Shown: piece by piece, positions 1 to 11,825 of the stretch | Numbering within the stretch: position 1 is the stretch's first letter | Layout of the letters: each line of letters opens with the position of its first letter | Assembly (NCBI GenBank): GCA_023014335.1 | Contig: JAECYW010000031.1 | Coordinates: forward strand, 1-64,000 | Reading direction: 5' to 3' | DNA from: Galerina marginata | Lineage: Eukaryota > Basidiomycota > Agaricomycetes > Agaricales > Galerinaceae | Length of the DNA: 64,000 bases | Made by a program: the position numbers and the translations under genes | The notes under the pieces: model-generated | What the model was told of the DNA's origin: nothing | Databases searched by the model: none | What the model saw: the letters and a program-made list of their open reading frames with translations, nothing else

Positions 1-1116
1 TTTCTAATCTACGGCTAGCTAGGCCCAGATTCACTACAACAACGCCATAATCAGATACGACGAATCTGAGTTCCCGCTCAGTTACGCTACACAAAATCCT
101 GGAATCCGCGGTTTGGAACAACGAACACGTGCGTGGGTAGTCACAGTATATCAGATGAACTTGTTCACTGACTGCCTAATTCTTGTGCAAATGATGCGGC
201 GACAGAGTCGACATCTCAGTCAAAGAATGATAGAACTAATTTTTATGCTTGAAGTTACTACCCAGGGCCTTTCTGGACACTGGGAACCAGGGAAGGTCAA
301 TTAGACTCGAGTCGCCTTCTGAATCCCCAAATATAATCGTCCTGGGATATTTGTTTCGTTATCAACACAGGGAGGATAAACCCGTCCAATTGCGACGTAC
401 AACCTCTCACATTCGTGGACACCTGTTGACTCGTCCAGGAAATGGACCTGCCTTTTGGTGTATTTTTCTCAGCGACGATCAATTTTTAGGTACTTTGCTT
501 ATACTCCTAATTTTCTCAAAGGCGAGAAGTCGTTCGCAGGTCTTGTATGTTTGTATGAGAAGCGATACCATCCTGACATCATATTGTTGAACATGATACC
601 ATCTTTATGCATCGTAAATAGGTAGTGTAGTTAACCAACTTCGTCATCGATATCAGAGAAATAAAGGATCAAGGACTCCCGAGGAGGGTGGCGTTTCCCA
701 TCCGGCAATAGTGTGCGACATTCAATCTCAATTCGGAATTAAATGAAGTCTATGGAAGGATAACCCCATCTTTCGAATAGCTACCAAGTACACAGGTGGT
801 TTATCTATCAGGCGTCTCCGTTGATGTTGCCTACTATCAAGTTATATGAGCAGAGCACGCTCAAGTCGACCAACTTGAATTAATCCGTGTCAATCAGAAA
901 TAGGTCAGTCCCTAGTTATTCTAAATACTTCGTTCATGTAGAACCTCTTAGCCCTCCAGGTGTCGACCTTGTCCATGTCTTTTCCAATCATCAAGTGACT
1001 AACGTCCATTTACGGACCCAGTCTCTCGACACATAAAAGTCGATGACACCGTGGCAGCATCCTTTGGATCAATTCCCTCTGCAGTTCTCTCAACATCGAC
1101 CTGACAGACAACCATA
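1..1116. other. No gene recognised
   Basis: Stop codons are frequent in all frames and no family motif could be read. The last 100 bases are probably promoter and 5' UTR of the plus-strand gene that starts at 1117. Confidence 0.5.
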
Positions 1117-2790
1117 ATGGATAACGCTCAAGGTATCGACCTTTCTCAAAAGTTTGCACCATTTTATTGGGGTATGTTCGTTTCCTCAATAAGTTCTTCT
1201 GTACTGACTTGCAGGCTAGGTTTTCTCGTTTCTTTGTTGTGAGCTATCAAACTGCGTATCGATAATTGAGTCCTCATCTCCATGGTGAAGCGATTTTGCA
1301 GTCTGGGTGGGATCACTGCTGTTCAGGCGTACATTTATTTCCCTGCTCGTCAAGATAAAGCTTTTGTTCGATTCACGGTATAAAATTATCGTTCTGCCGG
1401 TCCTGTGGCATGCCTTACTGATTCTGGGTACGATTACGTCCAGGCTTCTACGATGCTGTGGGTGAAATTTCGTTAAATTGTTTCGAAACACGAGACTAAA
1501 AGAACACTTGCAGGTTTTGTGACCTCGCCTCCTCTATTCTGATCGCGCAATCCGTGTACTACTACCTTGTGAGCTCACCACTTGACCTCAAGGAATGTGT
1601 TTAGAGGCGCGATATATTCAGGTTCCGCACTTTGGCTCTCTGGTCCCACTTAGTTCCATTACACCGTGCGCATCCATCCCCTCCCCATAAATCAGTCCTC
1701 ACTCTCTGTAAATCCGATAGAGAGCTGACGACTGACTGTCTTATTTCGGCGATAATTACATTTATGTTCGTCCAAACCATTTGCAACTTCGGCAACACGA
1801 GTTTAAGCATAAATAAATTTTCTTTCTTCTAGCGCTCAAATTTATTTTGTTTACCAACTGTATGCCGGTACGTAAATGAACTACTTTATGAATCGTATTC
1901 CCGATCTCCGACCTTTACCTAGTCAAGCGATTAGGCAGCACAAGGTGGTTTGTCCTCGGATCCATCGTGAGCGCGATATTGGGGGGCATCAAAGAAAATA
2001 ATACTTAAACGCTCAGGCTGGCTGCGCAGTTCTGGCATTTGGTATATATCATAGCCCCGAGTCTCATTGAATACGCTTTGACCCCTCACTTGATCCTGCC
2101 CACAGCTTCCGAGGTTGGTACGTTATCTGGATTATTGTAAAGACACTGAATGACGACGTGAAGTACAGGCTGCGTGGTGACCATGTTTGTGTTCCACCAC
2201 GGCGTATTTTCCACGAGGAGGAACGAGGCGTTCAGTGTGAGTGAACCCTCGTAATGACTTGGCAATGATTATCGCAATTCAAAATATAACCTGATGTAGA
2301 CTTTCTTCGGAGTATCGAAAGCATTTGGGGCAGCCAGCGATATATTAGCAACGGCTGCGATGTGCGTTTACCTGACTTCTTCAAACACAGGAGTCAAAGA
2401 GTGAGTCTTATTTCATTTTTGGAGCCACATTGGCCAATTCTTGTTTCAGGACAGCGACACTTCTAAACAGCTTACTCGATTTGTGATTCACCGCGGAGCT
2501 CTGGTAACCCTGATTCAAATCCTCCTTTTAGTCACTTTCTTCGCTGCCCCTCAGCGTCTGTACTGGTACGCAGTTCTCTGACTATTTCCTACGCAGGGCC
2601 AAACTTATACTTGGCTCTCGATCCTTATAAAGGATTCCTTTCCACACCAATGTCACCAAGCTTTATACCAACACGTTCTGTAAGTCGTGCCATCTAATTA
2701 ATATTATATCCTGTTGGTAGCAGGAATAACCTCCAACTCTTCGTAGTCGCGATGTCAGTGGAAACAATCCAGATTGATCTCATTTTTTAA
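1117..2790 (+). CDS. DUF6534-like multi-span membrane protein (possibly broken)
   Basis: Function unknown; the family is large in mushrooms and has about seven membrane spans. Joining exons from ATG 1117 (1117-1171, 1220-1238, 1302-1377, 1444-1457, 1514-1568, 1622-1665, 1721-1765, 1833-1867 and onward) restores the family pattern. It gives a short N-terminus, GFLVS, QAYIYF, IAQSVYYYLV, VPHFGSLVPL, ITPELTTDCL, YFVYQLYA, RWFVLG and, near the C-terminus, RFVIHRGALVTLIQ, PQRLYW and IPFHTNVTKLYTNTF. Near 2472-2480 the preferred reading TATLLNSL and the following RFVIHRG are in different frames. Either one base is missing or an alternative acceptor six bases downstream is used. Past 2680 the usual AMLN segment is not visible, so the 3' end is provisional. 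The exon-rich layout is normal for the family. It may be a recent pseudogene. Confidence 0.6.
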
Positions 2791-4338
2791 AATTTCGATT
2801 TTCTCCGATGAAAGGCTCAATGGAAGAAAAAGCCTTCGGGATACCCGCATCACGCTATCGAGAATGGAATTCCGCAGTGGGCACCGCGACCTTCGCGCGG
2901 AATTGGGGGTGAATACAAACTTCATATGTATATCTTGAGCCTTGTAACTGATACATACCGTTTAGCCAAACGACGCTGTCGGTGATATGCCGATGGACAC
3001 CAAAACATTGGAAATGGTGGATATTTAAGGCCTGAGTGCACGATTCCTTGCTTTATCGACACCTTTTCGTTATGTCTTTCGTAATAGGAACGAACCTGTA
3101 CATATCCCTCACCCGATACTCGCCAATTATCAGATCAATTGTAGCATATTGTTTAGTTGTTCATCCAACGTCTTCGCCAGCTTTGATTCATTGAAGCGGG
3201 GTTCAAGAGAGGCGGAGGGATGAGGAAAACTCAAGCGGCTATGTCATTGTTAGGGCGACATCGCCTCATGATCAGCTCAACTTGTCAATGGTCTCGACTT
3301 TCTTAGTTTCTTGCCGCGTGCCTAGCGCGGAAGCCGGGCCGTCTTGTTATAGGAACCTAAATATAGCAAGGACAAACAGATGTTTGTCACCACGGACTCA
3401 CCACCAACTCCTAGTGTTCGTTTTCGTTTTCGTTTCTTTCAGGATGCGGCCAAAGGTCGTCCACTTTTCGCCTCAGGTAACGGTCCTGATCCTGGTCACC
3501 TCCTTATCAGATGCTGAAGCGTGTCAATTCCCGTAAACCATCACTGATCGCCGTATTTGTGTGGCAAATCCATTCAAGTTGGATGCGTCATGTTCATTCG
3601 GTATTGAAACAGAAGGATTGGACGTCGGACCTAGAGTACGCAGTGCTCAGTTGTAGGCCAACTGGCATGCTTCCTGCGTCTCTTCCGTCAAGATATTGTA
3701 CGTTCTATCGTCCCACATCACCATGGCGGTGCTTAATACCCACAGTCAATGCAGTCAGCGCTTCAGCGGCTTTTCGACATCCATTGCAATGCCCAGATGG
3801 ACCCGCTTACTTCCAGCGTACTGATGGACCTGCAAGATTTCTGATTTGCTGGCAGTCCCATGGAGGGTGCCTTTAGCGCGTCGTGGTTTACGAATTACTA
3901 GTACGTCTTCGGGTCCCCGTTCTATCCTGAAATTTCCTAATAGACCTTGTACCTCGCAGCCATGACATCGCCCACGTTTCTTCTAACATCAAGCATAGGA
4001 AGCCATCGCGCATTCGTACCATCTGTACTTAACGTACTTAACCCCAAACTGCGTCGCTCACCAGCCTTCCAATTATACCTCCTCGATCGGCCTCGGATAG
4101 AGCCTTCAGCCTGCCATCCAACCTCGATGGCCGCAGCCTCCTCTGAACCACATATCTCGCTGTTGAAATTTGATCTTCTCGCCATTCTCTGTTTTTTGCA
4201 TCATTATCTTGGCCCATCATCCATCGTTAACGTCTGCACGGCAGTATCAGCTTTGCCTCTATGCTGAGACCTAGTGCCCTGGGAAATCGCCACGTCGAGA
4301 AGCTAAGTGAACCTGGATATTTTCAAGGAATACGAGCA
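2791..4338. other. No confident gene
   Basis: Short open stretches on the plus strand between 3282 and 4267 have no recognisable motif and no convincing chain of spliced exons. A pyrimidine-rich acceptor-like TTTCTTTCAG near 3435 suggests a relic gene, but I could not connect it to a family. Confidence 0.3.
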
Positions 4339-5462
4339 GTGAGATGAAGCCGCCGAAGAACAGGAACACCCTTCGCCGCGAAATCCATGCTTGTCGACTT
4401 CTGTTGATATTGTCCTCGCCATCACCGTCGCATGCTTGCCGCCGAAGTCCGTGCTCACGACGATCCTGTCTCCTGCAAGACGCTACAAGTGAGTTGCGTT
4501 GGTATTTCTCGTATTCCTACAGACAATCATCGAGCTTTTGAGTTCAGACGATGGAAATGCGACCCCCTCCCGCCAAATTACAAGGTATCCCTTCTGCGCA
4601 GGAAATGTCTGTTGGCAACGTAAAGGGTAATGGTCTATTCCACCGCCTTGAACTCGTAATTAACCCTTTTCTTAGATGATCGTCCTCACGATGGTTATAG
4701 CTACATCAACCTCCACTTGTATAGATTTGTCGTAATACTTTAGTTTGACTTACAATCGGAAAATACGGTCCTGGGGTCAATTCCTCGGGCTGTCCCCAAC
4801 GAGGTTATCTCTCGGTTTCAACGCCAATGCCGGTGAAGATTGCTCTCTCGTAATACCACCCGACCAATGCAGATTTCGTGGAGAAATGGGACCAACAACC
4901 GATTACCGAAATATAAACAGTCTGAGCAGGTGTACTGCCAGCGGTTCTGGCTCAAGGAGGACGGGCTCGTTTCTCTTAGCAACGAGTCAAGTACGTTGTC
5001 TTCCGTTTCTTCTCGCTTGGTTCCTCCGTGCTTATTTGTTTACAAATCTAGTACCCTACGACAACCCTAGTTACTTTCATAAACTTACTGAACGATACTT
5101 CAGTTTGGCGAATGCGCCTATTATTTTGATAGTCAATGGTATTTAAATTCTACAAGTACAGCGGCACTTCACCACTAACGATTCGAGACCATCAATGGAT
5201 TTTGGACCACTATTTGCTACGTAGGGGCAGATTGTCATCCGAATTGTATGGTGCTTATAATTTTATAGTGTCTCGCGACCCCAAAATAAAGCGCCGAGTA
5301 GAGTGGTTGTTCGTAGCTGACTTTGACGTCACTCTTCAGCGTAACTTGGTTAATCACATCACCTGCTGGGCAAAGAGCTCAAATTCTCTGATCTCACAGC
5401 TCCGTCTGAAACTGAATTTGTCGTCATTTTCATCGACAGTTTCAGTTTCGGTGACTGGATGA
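4339..5462 (+). pseudogene. Unrecognised possible gene remnant
   Basis: I do not recognise a family. Several short plus-strand stretches look protein-like and are separated by intron-sized gaps. They include a piece ending SEQVYCQRFWLKEDGLVSLS (about 4920-4985), one reading VPYDNPSYFHKLTERYF (about 5050-5105), and a longer open piece at 5136-5462 with LLRRGRLSSELYGAYNF. No single frame or simple splice chain joins them and no catalytic motif is visible. It lies between the DUF6534-like gene and the decarboxylase fragment, where other genes are also damaged. It may be a decayed gene or chance open frames. Confidence 0.25.
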
Positions 5463-5549
5463 GATCGGACCCTCTCCAGACCCTTATGAAGCAAGAAAAT
5501 CAACGCTATTGGATTGTTATTGGAAAAGACTCAAGAGGAACTTACGAAA

Positions 5550-6377
5550 TTTAGAGTCGACATGGTTCGTCGCAACAGTTTATTGCGGTAGATGTGTCTG
5601 TATTCTAATTCTTTCCGTGATTTAAGATCGTGGTTGAGTATCACTCCAAGTTTGATTTGGATGCTCCCCGCCGATGGAGTGTTTTCTCGTGTCGAAAAAA
5701 GGTCGAGACGGAAGGGCTGAAGGGCGGAATAATGAGATCGATATTTCAAGTTGGAGTCTGAGAAAACAGAGACCTCGTTTCCGGGATCATAAAATTCGTA
5801 CGTCTCTCCTTTCCTTTCCTATCTGAATCGTCACTCTCGAAAAAATCCGCTAGGGAGATGGCGACCTCGCCCAAGTACTTGTTGGTAAGTCTTTCCCTAT
5901 TCCACACCACAAGGTCTACAACCCCATCCCGATTGATGGAGTGTATTGGGAAATGAAATGTTGCGTCATTGGCCGCATAAATGGGATTGGCTGTCCCCAT
6001 TGCCACTGGCGTAGTTGACCTTGCGATTCAACACTGAAACGACGACGAACCTTGAATAATGCGATCAACTCAAGGTACTTTGATGCAAGTCTCCCATTCG
6101 GACGGCAGTAACGAATCCGTTCAACTTACGAGTTTAGTGCCTTACTGCCCTTGAACGGAAGGTTCGTGCAGCCTAACACCTGCAATGACAATACCGTGGC
6201 TGGTGCATTTCCAGGTCCAGGTAACAGAATACTACTGTCCAGTTTAATGTCAACTCGTCTGACAAGCAGAGTTATGAACTTGATCGCAAACCTGGGTAGA
6301 TGAGTGCCCAACTTAAGCAAATGTCGGATCTTGTTCTTTATCTGAGTCGCTACTTGGGGCGGCGTTGAGTGAGCCAT
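5550..6377 (-). pseudogene. Truncated copy of phosphatidylserine decarboxylase N-terminal C2 region
   Basis: Three minus-strand pieces match, in order, the first three exons of the phosphatidylserine decarboxylase at 41701. Exon 1 (from ATG 6377) shares LPRFAIK and VLSLQVLGCTNL with LPRFPAI and VLKLHVLGCSNL. Exon 2 shares TANPIY, VVDLVVWNRERLTNKYLGEV with TANPVY, VVELVVWDKQTLTKEYLGEV. Exon 3 shares STRENTPSAGSIQIKLG and LLRRT with the corresponding part. The introns sit at the same places, so this is a DNA-level duplication, not a retrocopy. One extra base near 6018-6021, just after the start of exon 2, shifts the frame, and homology stops near 5550. The linker, second C2, EF-hand and decarboxylase domains are absent. 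I infer a non-functional fragment; a short C2-only protein is possible only if splicing skips the shift. Confidence 0.85.
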
Positions 6378-7736
6378 GCAGAATTTGATGCCACTTTAAT
6401 GAGGGTTTTGTATCGTGAAAAGGAAACCGTAAGAATGGTCAGTTAATTTAGGATGTACGTGCGCTGATCAATTCGATTTGGTTAATACTTCTGAAAATGG
6501 CTCTCCGGCGATTTGACAGCGCCATGGGTCTAGTCACATTCAAGGTGCGGGGCATCATATCAGAAGTCGTATTGAACTGATCTTTCTGAGTTCGAACTGA
6601 AACCCCTTTTCTGATCCAGATCGATATCTGTCAACAGGCTGCGCGGCCAAACCCTGGTCATCCATTAATATCATGTTATCCGCGCTCAGCTTGGAAACAA
6701 CTCGTTTTAGATCAGCCTCGGCATCGCGTGCAACAACCTTTGATTTCCACATTTCCCAAGCTAATTCTCTCAGCTCTATTTTACAGTGCTTCTGATAGTT
6801 ATGGATCGGTTTGAATTATGGAAGAAGTCGGAACGATAGGTACACTGAGAGCTGACATGGGTGCTTCGGCTCCATTTCCATCGCAGCCATCAAAAAAACG
6901 ACGAACGCGGACACTTGATGCAAGGTCCTAATTATTAGAAATACTCTCCACAGATTGACTGGAAATTGAGATAGAAGATGCAAGGTTAACGCGGTCTGGC
7001 GACACCAAAAAAAAGAAAAGAAAACACTCCGTTTGCCAACCCGAACGACTTTTCTAGAAACTAAAGATTGCAGGACGGACTTAGCTATATATTTCTGTTC
7101 AAATACCCCCGGTGCACTTCCTAACAGTCGGGGGTCCTCCCATCTTACCTATCCGAAATTATCCTTTTAGGGCCCCGTCGAGGACAGTCGCACAAGATTC
7201 CGATACCCACAGTTCCATCTCGACCCGGGTTTGGTGCTGCCCAAATTACATTTACCCCGCCCCTCCCTTTGGTTTTGGCGCTTCTTTGGCGCATTCGTCA
7301 TAGCCACTTCGTTTCATAAAGGCTACCGTAAGCACTCTTGGTCCAGGCGAGAATTTGGAATTGTTTATCCTTATCATACCGGCGCATCGCCGTAGTCAGC
7401 GGCACTCTGTCAAAGACGACTATAGTTGGCTACATCTCGGATTATGTTGCGCCATCTCTCCGGACATCTAGGTCATTTCCCTTAAACCTCTTGGCATAGT
7501 ATGAGAGCAGCGAGCCTTGGATAGTATTATCATGATTTACATCCCGAGCTGAGAAAAAACTCACGCAAAAAGATTAAAAGGGAAAGCTTCTTACTCCTGG
7601 TGTGGTCAAATTTTATTATGGGAGGAACAAACATCCTAACTGACGCTTACACGAACTTCTAAAATAGTCAAAATTTGATCCAAAGGCGACTTTTATAACC
7701 ATCTCCCTTGCCGGGAGGTAACAACTTTTCCGCATC
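6378..7736. other. No gene recognised; upstream region of terpene synthase
   Basis: A purine-rich stretch near 6995-7030 and scattered short frames are all I see. The right end should hold the promoter of the terpene synthase. Confidence 0.4.
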
Positions 7737-9203
7737 ATGGAGGAGTTCAATTTCCGTCCATTTCCCAGCACATTCAACTTGAAAAACCTTGCAGAAATTA
7801 CGTCCCGCGCGTTCCCTTTGAAGGTTAGCCCACATGGCGACCTCGTACATGAAACGATGCGCCGTTGGTTTATGAGGTAAGGCCTCATTATGGACGATGG
7901 AGGGAGAGAGTCTAACACATGCGAGTAGCTTCAACGTTTACGACCCGTCAAAGGCGTTGGCGTACATAGATCGTGGGAGATTCGACATATTTGCCGCCTT
8001 CAGCTTTCCTGACGCCGATATACAACACTTGGAGACCTGCTTAGCTTTTTTCTACTGGGCCTTTTCGGTAAGCGGTCAATAGTTTATACTGAAAAAAAAA
8101 TCTCACTAGTTTTTCTAGACGGATGATCTTTCCGACGAAGGGTACTTGCAGGCTAAACCCGATCAAGTTAAAGCTGGACTAGACATGTGTCGGCAGGTTT
8201 TAATTCGCCCAGATGGCTTAATTCCAGATTATCCATATGCCATGATGTTACACGAGTACGCATCGCTCTCTTAATAGTTGGAGCTCCTCTAATATCTACC
8301 AGTGTATTCAAACGCATCCAGGCTACCGCTACCCCAGGAACTTGTAGAAGGTGATGTCTGATCCTTTATATAAGAATTTTCTAAACTGTATCCGCTCGTT
8401 AGATTTGCAAAAGCATTCGAGGATTTTGGAAACTCTCAAATTAAACAGTCTCGTCGGCGTTCGGTCCACAAGATGCTTCCTATCACAGAATTTATTCTTG
8501 AACGGCGGGCAACTATCGGGGCCGCACTGGTCGAAGGTAAATTGATCAGCTCTAAGTTTTGGCCGTAATTTGACTTCCGTATTTACATTTATAAAGCAAT
8601 GGTCGAATATTCACTCGATTTGAATATTCCAGACGACGTATTTAATGACCCTATCGTCATCGCGATGTCAGAAGCAACAACCGATATTATGACCTGGCCA
8701 AATGTAGGTGAACCTTGGTTCGCTAGCCTACTCATCGTTGACGAGTGAGAATTACCCAGGATCTCTGTTCTTTCAACGTACGTGCTTTATATATCCATTC
8801 CCTTTCGAAAAATTCAGCCCAAATTCGGCCACAGAAAGAACAGGCAGATGGTGATTTTCAGAACTTTGTTTGTTGCATTATGTCGGAAAAAATGGTCGAA
8901 CTCCAAGAAGCTATCGATATTCTGGTGGATATGCTGAACTCCCGCGTCGACCAATATATTAAACTGAAGACTCAACTCCGGTCATTTGGTCCAGAAGTTG
9001 ATTCTGAGCTCGCGAAATATCACGCGGCTTTGGAACAGTTCGTCCAGGGAACGGTCGTATGGTATTACCTGAGCCCTCGTGCGTTAAATTTCAACGATGG
9101 CTAAGAATTCTACTGAACTACACACATTCTAGGCTATTTTTCGTCCAAAGACCTCATCGAGTACGAAAGCATTTTGATAGACGTAAAACCCACCGTGCAG
9201 TAG
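7737..9203 (+). CDS. Sesquiterpene synthase (class I terpene cyclase)
   Basis: Predicted to ionise and cyclise farnesyl diphosphate with Mg2+, giving the sesquiterpene scaffold in the cytosol. Nine exons join in frame to about 345 residues, the usual length: 7737-7876, 7929-8067, 8119-8255, 8303-8350, 8403-8536, 8597-8703, 8760-8777, 8835-9078, 9133-9203. Visible motifs are the Asp-rich DDLSD (about residues 95-99), the RRATIG region with its effector arginine, the NSE motif NDLCSFNKE (about 235-243), and the RY pair (about 323-324) exactly 80 residues after the NSE glutamate, followed by the stop at 9201-9203. Exon 7 is only 18 nt and encodes the middle of the NSE motif. ATG 7737 is chosen because it gives the normal N-terminus before RRWFM-SFNVYDP. 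The product cannot be predicted from motifs. It is the anchor gene of the surrounding oxidoreductase cluster. Confidence 0.94.
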
Positions 9204-10593
9204 GCTGACTTGCGCCGAATTGAATACCTAAATGATAACGCAGTCTGCCGAGCAAAATGCTTTAACGCTGCTTTTTATATATATAATTTAGATACTGAAT
9301 CCCCCCACATAAAGGGAATTGTCGTTGGAGCTTGAGATCTCACACTTTATCACGCTATTTTTGGTTAACTGCACATTTTGTGATCAACGGCAGTGTATCG
9401 ATGAAGAATCAGCCATATTATTCAGTATAGGAATACAGGCTCTGCTTTTCACATGAAGCCAGGTTGCATCTTCGAGTCCCTTCTGAGAAGTTCTGACTGA
9501 ACGACGACATGGTGGTCAAATATTTCTCGCATTCGGCATCGCATGGGAAGTCTAACGCTTGGAACCATGAAGCCTATTGAACGGAAGGATATACCCAATA
9601 AATCTCCAGACCTACGGTCACCGACCTACTCCTTGCAGGTGTGAGGTTAGGAAAACAGCCACGATCGGTTGTTTAAATCGCTTAACTTGAACAAGTAGTT
9701 CTTGGCCCCGACTTCTATTAAATACTGCTAATAACTACTCGAGTACGCGAGCTTTCAGTGGCAGACAGCCCCGTATCCCAGAAGCAACGATCCCTCTCCT
9801 TCAAATCGATTGAAAGAGCTGGGTGAACTAGAGTAGATTGATCTATACATTGTGTTAAAGTACTATTTCGACACTGGGTTCACTGGGAGGGATGTGAAGT
9901 GAACAACATAGTTGTTCGGCAGTTAAATTCTGCGTCAATCCCATTACATATGTACGGTAGGCTTGCTGTAACAAGCTTGGTGTAAAAGCGTCAGGAGTAA
10001 AATACGCGCGCTTTGCATACGCGGGGAACTACTTATAAATTTATAATTCCCAAATCCTAAGTCACACCGAGGCTTCTCCGTCATCACATGTTTCGGCCTT
10101 CCTGTTCTCGTAAGACTAAAGTAAACCCGGTTAAATTCATGTTCGGTGTATTCTCGGCTGTTCCGTGTCCCCGACGCCGTCGACATTCAGCTCAACATCA
10201 CCAATTCCAGTTCTCTTCCTCTTATTTCCTCCCACGTTAAAAACAGAACCAACGCTCTTCGTCTCCATCGCCGTGACGCACTAAAAATATAAGAAGTAAC
10301 ATCGTACTTAGTAGGAGCCGAACCGGTAGACAAAAGCCTGAAGGATTAGTAACTCAGTGTTGGACAGTCGAATTTTCAGGTCAAGTCAAAATGACCTGCG
10401 TAGTTGTTCTTCCAGCGGGCCTAACTTGAGTCCATCTGAAACCCACGCAGCTCTTGTACGAAACCTGTTACTGATTGCAACCGATGCGACATCATAGGCA
10501 TTTGAGAAACACTGGACCATAGGCGTTGAAATCTACTTATAGTGCTAACTCATCGGAAGCTGATAGATAACACCTACCTATCAGATCGCGGCG
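9204..10593. other. No gene recognised
   Basis: AT-rich in parts (TATATATATAATTTAG near 9279). Short minus-strand frames near 9944-10186 show no family features. Confidence 0.4.
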
Positions 10594-11825
10594 TTATACC
10601 TCGTGTTCCGAATTCAAGCCCTTCATCTCAATCACAGACTCGATTCCGTTCAGAGTTCTCCCATTTTGGCTGAGAGACTTGTTGCTCGCAAAAGCGGGTG
10701 CTCCACGAGATATGTTGTTGTATGTTTCTTGTGCCGACGACTCAGCAGAAAGCGCAGCCCGAATAATAACCGTAGTGAAGATGATACCGACCAACGGCGT
10801 GACCTGTGGGTAAATAATGAGATTCACTGCGATAAACAGAGTGCAGCATAGCCTTACAATGCTGGCCATAATCTGGATGCCGTCCGTCCCTTGGTCAAGG
10901 ATGATGGTGTACGCGAGCAGGTAGAGTGTGTTCACGACACCACTTTCAAGCACGATCCGTAAAACCGGAGTCAATCTGCGACCAGCGCTCGACACTGATA
11001 AAGTCTTTCGCAGATTCCTGTCCGCAGTCCAAATTTTAAAGGAAAGAAGGCCTGCAAGTTGGCCAGACTTAACAGATAGATCGCCAAATTGTTTTTTGAA
11101 TCCTCACCAGTAGCAATGGCGTTGGCCGAGAAGCTCAGGCCAAAAACAGCGAAACCCATGCTTTTCTCCAGTCGAATAAAGCTAAGTTTGAAGCTGAGGT
11201 GACGAATAGCCCAAATGGTTTGATATGCACAAGCTGTCAATGGAATCAGTCTGAAGCAATTTCTAAAAGAGAGGAATCGTTTACCTCCACTTCCCAGGGA
11301 ACACAGTATCGGAATTAAAACAATCCAGAAGTTGTGATTCCATACAATGTAACAGCGGTAAATCTTGTGTCGCCAATAAGCCCACTTCCGAGAAAAGTTG
11401 GGTGGTCGCTCAACTTACAACAATGGCATCCCCAACCAGCATCATCGTAAAATAGATAGCGTGTTTTGCGGCAAATATCGGCTGGGTTAAATCCAGGAAG
11501 AATGATTGACGAAGAGCCCGATTCTCGATAGGAAGAAAGCCCATGGCTATGTTTGTGGAGTCGACGACGAACTGTGCTGTTGCGAGCAATAACATCAAAG
11601 CAGCAGCCGTGACGAAAAACGGGTTGAAACTTGTGTGTCGGCGTCTGCGGGTCAGAATATTAATGGCGATGACATCTAGGACCAGGAAGATTCCTATTCC
11701 AATGTTAGAAGTGAGAACTTCAACGTTAATGTGACCATACCATAAAGTGGACCTTCTGCGAGTATACCAGCGAGCTCCGCTGAATCGACTCTTATGCCTG
11801 GAGATGTTTGTGAAATAATAACCAT
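10594..11825 (-). CDS. Seven-span basidiomycete membrane protein (paralogue 1)
   Basis: Function unknown. From ATG 11825 the splice model gives a short N-terminus with DSAELAGILAEGPLYG, then hydrophobic spans. Recognisable landmarks are PIFAAKHAIYFTMMLVGDAI, YIVWNHNFWIVLIPILCSLG, ACAYQTIWAIRH, RIVLESGVVNTLYLLAYTII and TPLVGIIFTTVIIRAALSAE, with a polar tail of about 50 residues ending at 10594. Exon boundaries match those of the plus-strand paralogue at 32071, and long blocks are nearly identical, such as the AAKHAIYFTMMLVGDAIV stretch. All joins use GT-AG sites and stay in frame, so it looks intact. Such proteins are common in agaricomycete accessory regions, and a role in transport or sensing is only a guess. 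It lies between the terpene synthase and the damaged transporter. Confidence 0.78.

Noticed and set aside
3282..4267. Chain of plus-strand open frames
   Set aside because: No domain, no consistent splice sites, and composition like the surrounding intergenic sequence.
7897..7928. ATG 7897 as the terpene synthase start
   Set aside because: It lies inside a good intron (7877-7928). Starting at 7737 gives the normal N-terminus and length.
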